From Microbacterium sp. No. 7 (lineage in GTDB: Bacteria > Actinomycetota > Actinomycetes > Actinomycetales > Microbacteriaceae), in NCBI RefSeq assembly GCF_001314225.1, contig NZ_CP012697.1, positions 1,736,001-1,800,000 on the forward strand: a stretch of DNA of 64,000 nt, given 5' to 3'. The notes beneath the pieces are model-generated. The model was given only the letters and a program-made list of their open reading frames with translations, searched no databases and had not been told where the DNA came from. Each line of letters begins with the position of its first letter. Within the stretch, counting starts at the first letter, position 1. Below are positions 34,837-42,397 of this stretch, one piece after another. A program made the translations under genes and the position numbers.

Positions 34837-37800
34837 GACGTCTCCGCCTGGTACGGCCGGGTCTTCACGACGCGCCACGGGCCGATCGGGTTGCCGCTCC
34901 ATCGGCTGCCCGCGGGCACCGTCTCGCCGCGCATGACGAGCGACGCCGGACCGACCGTCGCATGGGCTCCGAGCGAGGCGGCGGGCAGGATCACGCTGTG
35001 CGGGCCCAGCGTCGCCCCCGCTTCGAGACTCACGGTATCGATACTCATCACTCGATCATGGAACAGATGCGTCTGAACCACACATCCGCGGTTCACGGTC
35101 GCGCCGTCGCCGAGCGTCACGAGGTCGGGCTCGGGGAACCAGTAGCTGTCGGTCCACACGCCCGTGCCGATCCTCGCGCCCAGCGTACGCAGCCAGATCG
35201 CCAGCGCCGGTGTGCCCGCCGCGGCGTTCGCGAACCAGGGCGCCGCGATCATCTCGGTGAAGGTGTCGGACACCTCGGTGCGCCACACGAAGCTCGACCA
35301 CAGCGGGTGCTCCCCGGCGCGGATCACGCCGACGAACGCCCACTTGGCGATCGTCGTGACCGCCGCCGCGACGGCGCCCGCCACGATGAGCACGGCGCCC
35401 GACAGCAGGATCGCGACGCCGAGCCCCCACGCCTCGATCATCGCCGCGAGGGCGAGCAGCACCGCGAGCCCCAGCGCGCACGTGAGCACGACCGGCACGA
35501 AGCGGCACAGCTCCCACGCCGTGCGCGCGACGCGCAGCCCCGTGCGCGGCCGGTAGGTGCGCTCCAGGTCGGCCTCGTTCACCACGCGGCGCAGGCGCAC
35601 GGCGGGGGAGCCGAGCCACGACGACCCCGCCTTCGCCTTCGGCGGCGCCACCGAGAGCACCGCGACGAGGCCGTCCTTCGGCACCCGGTGCCCGGCTCCC
35701 GCGAGCCCGGAGTTGCCGAGGAACGCGCGCTTGCCGATGCGTGCCCGGGCGATGCGCATCCAGCCGCCGCGCAGCTCGTAGGTCGCGACCATCGTGTCGT
35801 CGGCGAGGAACGCGCCGTCGTCGATCGTGGTCATGCAGGGGATGAGCAGCACCGTCGACGCCTCGACGTCGCGCCCCACCTTCGCGCCGAGCAGACGCAG
35901 CCAGACGGGCGTGAACAGGCTCGAGTAGACGGGGAAGAGGATCGTGCGCGCCGAGTCGAGGAGGCGCTCGGTGCTCCAGGCCTGCCACGCGACGCGGCTG
36001 CGCACGGGATGCACGCCCTCGACGAGACCGATCGAGAGCAGGCGCACGAGCCCGACAACGCTCACAGCGAAGACGAGACCCGTGACGATCGTGGCGGGCA
36101 CGAGCGCCGCGAGCAGGCCCGGCACGGCGTCGGCGAGCGACGGCGCGTCGCGGAACGCGGGCACCAGCACGAGGCCGCCGATCACGAACGACAGGATCGG
36201 CAGCAGGCCGATGAGCGACGACGACGTCGCGTACGCCCACAGCCAGCGCTTGCGCGCGGGCGGACGCTCGGACGCGAGCGGGGTGGAGGTGCCGCCGACG
36301 CGCACGGCGGGGGAGCCCGCCCAGCGCTGCCCCGCGCGCACGCGGCCGAACACGGCCGACCCGGGCGCGACCTCGGCGCCGCGCCCGATCTTGGTGCCGG
36401 GGGCCAGCGTCGAGCGCGAGCCCACCGTCGCGTCGGCGCCGATGCGGATCGCGCCGATGCGCACGGTGTCGCCGTCGATCCAGTAGCCCGAGAGGTCGAC
36501 CTCGGGCTCGATCGCCGCGCCCGCGCCGATCTGCAGCATCCCGGTGACGGGCGGCAGCGTGTGCAGGTCGACGCCGGGGCCGATCTTCGCCCCGAGCGCC
36601 CGCGCGTAGTAGGTCACCCAGGGCGCGCCGGCGAGGCCGACGGGGTCGATCTGCTGCGCGACCTGCTCGGCGAGCCACAGCCGCAGGTGCACGCCGCCGC
36701 CGCGCGGATAGTCTCCGGGCCGGAGGCCCGCGAGCAGCACGCGCGCCGCGAGCGCCGACAGCGCCATGCGCCCGAACGGCGTCGCGACGACGATGAGGCC
36801 CACCAGAATGAGCCACAGCGGGGCCTCGGGCAGCACCTCGAAGCCGGGGAAGAGGCGCAGGATCCAGCTCGCCGTGAGCAGCCACAGGATCCAGCGCAGC
36901 CCGCTCAGCACGAACAGCGGCACGCTCGCGATCGTCTGCACCCACTGCATGATCCGCGGCGTCGGCGCCGCGGTGCTGAAGCCGCCCGCCGGCTCGGCGT
37001 CGGCGTCGTCGGCCTCCGCCTCGATCGCGTCGGCCATCTGGCGCAGCCGCGGCAGGTCGTAGACGTCGGCCATCGTGAACTCGGGCGCGCGGGTCCGGAT
37101 GCGCGAGACGAGCTGCGCGGCGGCCAGCGATCCGCCGCCGAGCTGGAAGAAGTCGGCGTCCTCGTCGGCCGGCCGCGTGCCGAGCACCGCGAGCCACTGC
37201 TCGGCGAGCCAGGCCGACGTGCCCGTGAGCGTCGAGTCGGCGGCATCCGTGTCGGTGAGCGGCCACGGCAGCGCCGCCTTGTCGACCTTGCCGGAGGTGC
37301 GCACGGGCAGGTCGTCCATGACGGCCAGCAGCGGGATGAGCGGCGCGGGCAGCGTCGCCGCCAGCTCGGCGCGCGCCGTCTGCCGGTCGAACCCCTCGGC
37401 CGGCACGACGTAGCCGACGAGCAGCGGCACGCCGCCCTCGGAGCGCTGCACGACGACCGTCGCCGCCGACACGGCCGACAGCGACTGCAGGGCCGCCTCG
37501 ACCTCGCCCAGCTCGATGCGGCGGCCGCCGATCTTCACCTGGTCGTCGGCGCGGCCCTGGAAGACCAGGCCCTCCGGCTCGGCGCGCACGAGGTCGCCCG
37601 AGCGATACGCACGGCCCCAGCCGAGCGTGGGCATGGGGGCGTACTTCTCGGCGTCCTTCGCGGGATCGAGGTAGCGGGCCAGCCCGACGCCGCCGATGAT
37701 CAGCTCGCCCACCTCTCCGTCGGCGACCCGGTGCCCGTCGGCGTCGACGACCGCGAGCGACCAGCCGTCGAGCGGCAGGCCGATGCGCACGGGCCCGACC

Positions 37801-38777
37801 CCGTCCATGAGCGCGCCGCACGCGACGACCGTCGCCTCGGTGGGGCCGTACGTGTTCCACACCTCGCGGTCGTCGCCGACGAGCCGCGCGGCGAGCTCGG
37901 GCGGGCACGCCTCGCCGCCGAAGATGAGCAGGCGCACGTTCTCGATCGCGTCCTGCGGCCACAGCGCCGCGAGCGTCGGCACGGTCGACACGGCCGTGAT
38001 GCCGTGGCCGACGAGCCAGGGGCCCAGGTCCTCGCCCGAGCGCACGAGCGCGCGCGGCGCGGGCACGAGGCACGCGCCGTGGCGCCACGCCAGCCACATC
38101 TCCTCGCACGACGCGTCGAAGGCGACCGAGAGCCCCGCGAGCACGCGGTCGCCGGGACCGAGCGGCTCGCCCTGCAGGAACATGCGCGCCTCGGCGTCGA
38201 CGAAGGCCGCCGCCGAGCGGTGCTGCACGGCGACGCCCTTCGGCACGCCCGTCGACCCCGACGTGAAGATGATCCATGCGTCGTCGTCCAGCCCCGGAGG
38301 CTCGACGACGAACAGCGGCGCGGATGCCGGATGCGGGTCGTCGCCGTCGAACAGCCCGGCGGGCGCGGGCGGCCCGTCCCGGCCCTCGTCCGTCCGCCAG
38401 GGCGCGTATCGTCCGCGGGCGCCGATGACGCCGCGCACCGCGGCCTCGCCGAACACGAGCTCGGCGCGCTCCTCGGGGTCGTCGGCGTCGACGGGCACAT
38501 AGGCGGCTCCGGCGGCCATGATGCCGAGGATCGCGATGTACAGCTCCCGGTCGCCCGACGGCATGCGCACGCCCACGCGGTCGCCGCGCCGCACGCCGCG
38601 CTCGCGCAGGCGCACGGCGGTCTGGCGCACCCGCACGCGCAGCTCGCCGTAGCTGAGCGCGCCGGCCGCGTCTTCGATCGCCGACGCCTCGGGATGCCTG
38701 CGGGCGGTCTCGTCGAGGATGTCGATGAGCGTCCGGGGGGCCGGTGCGCGGCCGCCCCGGTCGAGATACTCCTGCAC
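34833..38777 (-). CDS. Pls/PosA-family membrane non-ribosomal peptide synthetase
   Basis: A 1314-aa enzyme, close to the roughly 1320 aa of epsilon-polylysine synthetase. Adenylation domain 1-505: FTSGSTGVPKG (171-181), FDASCEEMW (220-228), NTYGPTEATV (308-317), catalytic K497. Thiolation domain about 515-590 with phosphopantetheine S550 (LGGGSLAA). Then three pairs of membrane helices alternate with three left-handed beta-helix domains, the layout Pls uses to join amino acids into a homopolymer. Start GTG 38777 has AAAGG 10 bases upstream. The monomer is unknown; manual alignment to the PheA pocket reads roughly D-A-E-T-I-G-T-V-V-K. Confidence 0.9.
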   Translation of the reverse strand: MQEYLDRGGRAPAPRTLIDILDETARRHPEASAIEDAAGALSYGELRVRVRQTAVRLRERGVRRGDRVGVRMPSGDRELYIAILGIMAAGAAYVPVDADDPEERAELVFGEAAVRGVIGARGRYAPWRTDEGRDGPPAPAGLFDGDDPHPASAPLFVVEPPGLDDDAWIIFTSGSTGVPKGVAVQHRSAAAFVDAEARMFLQGEPLGPGDRVLAGLSVAFDASCEEMWLAWRHGACLVPAPRALVRSGEDLGPWLVGHGITAVSTVPTLAALWPQDAIENVRLLIFGGEACPPELAARLVGDDREVWNTYGPTEATVVACGALMDGVGPVRIGLPLDGWSLAVVDADGHRVADGEVGELIIGGVGLARYLDPAKDAEKYAPMPTLGWGRAYRSGDLVRAEPEGLVFQGRADDQVKIGGRRIELGEVEAALQSLSAVSAATVVVQRSEGGVPLLVGYVVPAEGFDRQTARAELAATLPAPLIPLLAVMDDLPVRTSGKVDKAALPWPLTDTDAADSTLTGTSAWLAEQWLAVLGTRPADEDADFFQLGGGSLAAAQLVSRIRTRAPEFTMADVYDLPRLRQMADAIEAEADDADAEPAGGFSTAAPTPRIMQWVQTIASVPLFVLSGLRWILWLLTASWILRLFPGFEVLPEAPLWLILVGLIVVATPFGRMALSALAARVLLAGLRPGDYPRGGGVHLRLWLAEQVAQQIDPVGLAGAPWVTYYARALGAKIGPGVDLHTLPPVTGMLQIGAGAAIEPEVDLSGYWIDGDTVRIGAIRIGADATVGSRSTLAPGTKIGRGAEVAPGSAVFGRVRAGQRWAGSPAVRVGGTSTPLASERPPARKRWLWAYATSSSLIGLLPILSFVIGGLVLVPAFRDAPSLADAVPGLLAALVPATIVTGLVFAVSVVGLVRLLSIGLVEGVHPVRSRVAWQAWSTERLLDSARTILFPVYSSLFTPVWLRLLGAKVGRDVEASTVLLIPCMTTIDDGAFLADDTMVATYELRGGWMRIARARIGKRAFLGNSGLAGAGHRVPKDGLVAVLSVAPPKAKAGSSWLGSPAVRLRRVVNEADLERTYRPRTGLRVARTAWELCRFVPVVLTCALGLAVLLALAAMIEAWGLGVAILLSGAVLIVAGAVAAAVTTIAKWAFVGVIRAGEHPLWSSFVWRTEVSDTFTEMIAAPWFANAAAGTPALAIWLRTLGARIGTGVWTDSYWFPEPDLVTLGDGATVNRGCVVQTHLFHDRVMSIDTVSLEAGATLGPHSVILPAASLGAHATVGPASLVMRGETVPAGSRWSGNPIGPWRVVKTRPYQAETS

Positions 38778-38870
38778 GTCGGCTGTGCCTTTCTGCGTTC
38801 GCGGTTCCCCTGGCTGTGGGGCCGCTGTGAGGGGCACAGGATACAGGTCCGAAGGGAACCGCCGGTGGAC

Positions 38871-38876
38871 TAGCGT
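38871..38876 (+). promoter_or_regulatory. -10 element (TAGCGT) for AI-2E-family gene
   Basis: TAGCGT, 6-base gap, ATG 38883; leaderless arrangement, in the gap divergent from the synthetase. Confidence 0.55.
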
Positions 38877-38882
38877 CGGAGC

Positions 38883-40034
38883 ATGGGTCTTTTCGACAGG
38901 TCGCCGCGCACGGTCCGGATCGAGAACGTCGAGGTCGGGCTCCGCGCCGGCAGGGCGCCGTGGAGCCTCTGGGCCGACGGCCTCGGGCGCACCGCCATCC
39001 GCTCGCTGCAGATCATCCTCGTCGTCGCGCTCGTCGGCGCGCTGATCTACGGCATCCGCCAGGTCACGGTCGTCACGATCCCGCTGATCCTCGCGCTCAT
39101 CTTCGCGTCGGCGTTCTGGCCCGTCACGAAGTGGATGCGCTCGCGGGGCGTGCCGCCGCTGCTCACGACCCTCGCGACGTTCTTCGCGGTGATCGTGCTG
39201 CTCGCCGGCATCGGGTGGCTCATCGTGTGGACCGTGCGCGACCAGTGGGACGAGCTGTCGGAGCAGGCGACCGGGGGCTTCACGCAGTTGCTGGAGTGGA
39301 TCCGCACCCTGCCCATCGCCCCCAGCGACGAGCAGATCCAGGAGTGGACCGGCGCCCTCACCGACTTCGTCACGAGCGCGCAGTTCGGCTCGGGCGCGAT
39401 CGCGGGCGTGAGCGCCGTCGCCAGCTTCGTCACCGGCTTCGTGCTGCTGATCGTCGTGCTGTTCTTCTTCCTGAAGGACGGCCCGCAGATGTGGGAGTTC
39501 CTGCTGCGGCCGTTCGAGGGCGAGCACTATGCGCGCGCGCAGCGCATCGGCGCCGTCACCGTGTCGACCCTCGGGTCGTACGTGCGCGGCACCGCGACCG
39601 TCGCGGCCGTCGACGCGATCGGCATCCTCATCGGCCTGCTCATCCTGCAGGTGCCGCTGGCCGTTCCGCTCGCGGTGCTCGTGTTCCTGCTCGCCTTCAT
39701 CCCCATCGTCGGGGCGACCCTGGCGGGCATCCTCGCCGCCCTCGTCGCGCTCGTCGCCAACGGCTGGTTCATCGCCCTGCTCGTCGTCGGCGTCGTCGTG
39801 CTCGTCAACCAGCTCGAGGGCAACTTCCTGCAGCCCGTGCTCATGTCGCGGTCGATGAAGCTGCACGCCTTCGTCGTGCTCATCGCGCTGACCGTCGGCA
39901 CGGCGCTCGGCGGCATCCTCGGCGCGGTGCTCGCCGTTCCCATCACGGCCGTCGTCTGGGGCATCGTGCAGGTCTGGGACGGGCCCGGCACCCCCGTGCG
40001 CTGGGCCCGGCAGAAGCGGGTGGAACAGGCGTAG
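38883..40034 (+). CDS. AI-2E family transporter (PF01594)
   Basis: A 383-aa membrane protein with about eight helices. LFFFLKDGPQMWEFLLRPF and FIPIVGATLAGILAALVAL, followed by NQLEGNFLQPVLMSR, are hallmarks of the AI-2E exporter/TqsA superfamily. Members range from autoinducer export to Na+/H+ antiport, so the substrate is open. It is divergent from the Pls-type synthetase and followed by a hairpin. Confidence 0.88.
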   Translation: MGLFDRSPRTVRIENVEVGLRAGRAPWSLWADGLGRTAIRSLQIILVVALVGALIYGIRQVTVVTIPLILALIFASAFWPVTKWMRSRGVPPLLTTLATFFAVIVLLAGIGWLIVWTVRDQWDELSEQATGGFTQLLEWIRTLPIAPSDEQIQEWTGALTDFVTSAQFGSGAIAGVSAVASFVTGFVLLIVVLFFFLKDGPQMWEFLLRPFEGEHYARAQRIGAVTVSTLGSYVRGTATVAAVDAIGILIGLLILQVPLAVPLAVLVFLLAFIPIVGATLAGILAALVALVANGWFIALLVVGVVVLVNQLEGNFLQPVLMSRSMKLHAFVVLIALTVGTALGGILGAVLAVPITAVVWGIVQVWDGPGTPVRWARQKRVEQA

Positions 40035-40035
40035 C

Positions 40036-40054
40036 GGGCGCGGGCCTCGCGCCC
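40036..40054 (+). terminator. Hairpin after AI-2E-family gene
   Basis: GGGCGCG (40036-40042), loop GGCCT, CGCGCCC (40048-40054), starting 2 bases after the stop codon. GC-rich and without a T tract. Confidence 0.5.
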
Positions 40055-40068
40055 GGGCGCCGTGAGGC

Positions 40069-40074
40069 TAGAAT
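40069..40074 (+). promoter_or_regulatory. -10 element (TAGAAT) for the small Cys-rich ORF
   Basis: TAGAAT is the hexamer in this group closest to TATAAT. It lies 7 bases before ATG 40082 and just after the terminator-like hairpin. Confidence 0.55.
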
Positions 40075-40081
40075 CGCACGC

Positions 40082-40210
40082 ATGGCCACTTCGCACCTCC
40101 CCTCGCCGCAGACCGTTCCCACCGTCGACGCCCCCCTCGAGATCATCGGCGAGTCGTCGTCGTGCTGCGGCGGCACCTCGTGCGGCGGCAGCGCGAACAG
40201 CGAGAGCTGA
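40082..40210 (+). CDS. 42-aa Cys/Gly-rich small protein
   Basis: A small ORF with its own leaderless promoter. The N-terminal ~30 residues are polar and Pro-rich (MATSHLPSPQTVPTVDAPLE, then IIGESSS). The C-terminus is CCGGTSCGGSANSES with three Cys in seven residues. The pattern could bind metal or an iron-sulfur cluster, or it could be a precursor peptide; no family was recognised. It overlaps the next membrane-protein gene by about 30 bp in another frame, suggesting coupled expression. Confidence 0.55.
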   Translation: MATSHLPSPQTVPTVDAPLEIIGESSSCCGGTSCGGSANSES

Positions 40211-40722
40211 GCGACCCCGCCGCCCGCGACCCGGGGCGTGGTGCCCGGCTGTCGCGGATCCTGCTCTCCGAGGAGTCGATCTACGGGCTCATCCTCGTCT
40301 CGGGGATGATCGTCGTCAGCAACAACCTCGCCGGCACCTCGGCCAACGCGCTGCTGACCGTCGTGATCACGGTCGTCGTGTTCTTCTTCGCGCACGTCTA
40401 CGCGGGCACGGTGTCGCGCCTCGCGACCGCCCGGAAGCCGGACGTGCGCCGCAGCATCGGCGCGGCCGTCCAGCACTCCCAGGGGATGCTCGTCGTCGCC
40501 CTGCTGCCGATCGCCGTGCTGTCGCTCGGCGTCGCGCGCGTCTTCGACGACGACGTCGCGATCTGGACCGCCCTCCTCGTCGACGCGCTGCTGCTCGGCA
40601 CGCTCGGCTGGGTGGTCGCCGCGCGGTGGTCGCCGCACCTGTGGGTGCGTGCGCTCAACGCCCTGGTCACGGCCGGGTTCGGGATCGTGCTCGTCGCGCT
40701 CAAGTCGCTGATCCACCACTGA
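40180..40722 (+). CDS. Four-helix membrane protein
   Basis: About 180 aa with a basic N-terminus and four predicted helices (around SIYGLILVSGMIVVSNNL, LLTVVITVVVFFFAHVY, MLVVALLPIAVLSLGVA and ALLVDALLLGTLGWVVAA) and an Arg/Lys-containing loop. The start is uncertain: GTG 40162 and GTG 40180 are both in frame, neither has a good ribosome site, and both lie inside the small Cys-rich ORF, so translational coupling is likely. Function unknown. Confidence 0.65.
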   Translation: MRRQREQRELSDPAARDPGRGARLSRILLSEESIYGLILVSGMIVVSNNLAGTSANALLTVVITVVVFFFAHVYAGTVSRLATARKPDVRRSIGAAVQHSQGMLVVALLPIAVLSLGVARVFDDDVAIWTALLVDALLLGTLGWVVAARWSPHLWVRALNALVTAGFGIVLVALKSLIHH

Positions 40723-40734
40723 CCGCCGCGGGCC

Positions 40735-40777
40735 GCGGACGAGGGTCAGTGCACCTGCGGACGAGGGTCAGTGCACC
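40735..40777. repeat. 22-bp tandem duplication at MFS gene end
   Basis: GCGGACGAGGGTCAGTGCACC occurs at 40735-40755 and again at 40757-40777. The second copy holds the stop codon of the MFS gene; the first duplicates that end in the intergenic gap. Confidence 0.8.
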
Positions 40778-42279
40778 GGCGGCGCGCTCTCGCCCGCGTC
40801 GTCGGCGGGCTTGCGGATGAGGAAGGCGCCCACGATGATCGGCAGCGACACGATCGCGGCGAGCAGGAACGCCGCGTGCGCGCCCGCGGCGCCGGCGCTC
40901 GCGGCATCCATCCCGGCATCCGTCCCCGAGACCGTCACGCCCGACATCACCGCGATCATGACCGCGACGCCCGCGGCCCCGCCGACCTGCTGCACCGTGC
41001 CGACGACCGCCGAGCCGTACGAGTAGAAGCGTCGCTCGAGCGAGCCGAGCGACGCCGTGAACAGCGGCGTGAACGACAGCGCGAGACCGAGCGAGAGCAG
41101 CGTCTGGCACACGACGATGAGCCACAGCGGCGTGGTGGCCGTGAACGTGAGGGCGAACACCCACAGCATGGCGACCGCGATGATCGCTCCCGGCACGAGC
41201 AGCACCTGCGTGCCCCGGGCGTCGTAGACGCGCCCGATGAACGGGCCCGCGAAGCCCATGAGCAGCGCGCCGGGCAGCACCGCGAGGCCGGTGTCGCTCG
41301 CCGAGATCTCGAGGACGCGCTGCATGTACAGCGGCAGCACCGTGATCGTGCCGAAGAACGCGAGCGACAGCACGCCCAGCTGCGCGACGGCGAGCGAGAA
41401 GTTGACGGAGCGGAACACGCGCAGGTCGAGCAGGGCGTCGTCGATGCGCTGCAGGCGCACCTGCCGCCAGAAGAAGAGCGCGAGCGTCACGACCCCGACG
41501 ACCAGCGAGACCGTCAGCGACGTGGTCTGCGCCGTCTGGGCCGCCTCGGCGGCCGCGCCGCCACCGTGGCCCGCCGCGCCGCCGATCTGGCTCAGGCCGT
41601 AGACGATGCCGCCGAAGCCGAGCGCCGACAGCACGACCGAGAGCACGTCGACCGGCGCGTGGGTCGTCTCGCCGAGGTTGCGCACCCAGACGGTGCCGGC
41701 GACGAGCGAGGCGATCGCGATCGGCAGCACGATGCCGAAGTTCCACCGCCAGCCCAGGTTCTCGAGCACGAAGCCCGACATCGCGGGGCCGATCGCGGGC
41801 GCGAGCGACATCACGATCGACACGCGGCCCATCATGCGGCCGCGCGAGGCCGGCGGCACGATCGTCATGAGCGTCGTCATCAGCAGCGGCATCATCATCG
41901 CCGTGCCCATCGCCTGCACGACGCGCGCGACCACGAGCACGACGAAGCCCGGCGCCAGCATCGCGAGCGCGGTGCCGACGGTGAACAGCGTCATCGCCGT
42001 GATGAAGACCTGCCGGGTCGTGAAACGCCGCAGCAGGAAGCCCGTGACCGGGATGACCACGGCCATCGTGAGCATGAAGGCGGTCGTGAGCCACTGCGCC
42101 TGCACCTCGGTGATGCCGAGGTCGTCGACGAGGTGCGCGATCGCGATGCCCATCGTCGTCTCGTTGAGGATCGCGACGAAGGCGGCCGCGAGCAGCAGCC
42201 ACACGATGCGCGTCTGCTCGCCGGTGAGGCCGGTCGCCGACGAGACGACGGGCGACGGAGCGGTCGTAGGTCCAGACAC
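40768..42279 (-). CDS. MFS multidrug efflux transporter (DHA2/EmrB type)
   Basis: A 503-aa drug:H+ antiporter with 14 predicted helices. Motif A-like LLRRFTTRQVF, motif C region APAIGPAMSGFVLENLGWRWNF and motif LDLRVFRSVNFS are typical of the DHA2 family. An Ala/Gly-rich loop is present in the middle. GTG 42279 has GGGAG 5 bases upstream. Substrates unknown. It is divergent from the ABC exporter gene. Confidence 0.9.
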   Translation of the reverse strand: MSGPTTAPSPVVSSATGLTGEQTRIVWLLLAAAFVAILNETTMGIAIAHLVDDLGITEVQAQWLTTAFMLTMAVVIPVTGFLLRRFTTRQVFITAMTLFTVGTALAMLAPGFVVLVVARVVQAMGTAMMMPLLMTTLMTIVPPASRGRMMGRVSIVMSLAPAIGPAMSGFVLENLGWRWNFGIVLPIAIASLVAGTVWVRNLGETTHAPVDVLSVVLSALGFGGIVYGLSQIGGAAGHGGGAAAEAAQTAQTTSLTVSLVVGVVTLALFFWRQVRLQRIDDALLDLRVFRSVNFSLAVAQLGVLSLAFFGTITVLPLYMQRVLEISASDTGLAVLPGALLMGFAGPFIGRVYDARGTQVLLVPGAIIAVAMLWVFALTFTATTPLWLIVVCQTLLSLGLALSFTPLFTASLGSLERRFYSYGSAVVGTVQQVGGAAGVAVMIAVMSGVTVSGTDAGMDAASAGAAGAHAAFLLAAIVSLPIIVGAFLIRKPADDAGESAPPVH

Positions 42280-42385
42280 GGAGACTCCCAGGGAAGGCGC
42301 GATCGCGCGATGCGCGAGGCGCCCGGCGCGGGCGCATGACAGAGCGTAACCGACGGGGTTGACATCGTATTCCCGTCGCTTCTCC

Positions 42386-42391
42386 TAGGCT
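42386..42391 (+). promoter_or_regulatory. -10 element (TAGGCT) for ABC exporter
   Basis: TAGGCT, 6-base gap, ATG 42398. TTGACA at 42359-42364 is 21 bp away, too far for a standard -35. Confidence 0.5.
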
Positions 42392-42397
42392 GGCGGG

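Noticed and set aside
34962..38873. 1303-codon open frame antisense to the Pls-type synthetase
   Set aside because: Arg/Gly/His-rich with no domain. It is the complement of a GC-rich gene whose own protein is fully convincing. Similar shadows at 16098-19541 and 59835-62987 were rejected for the same reason.
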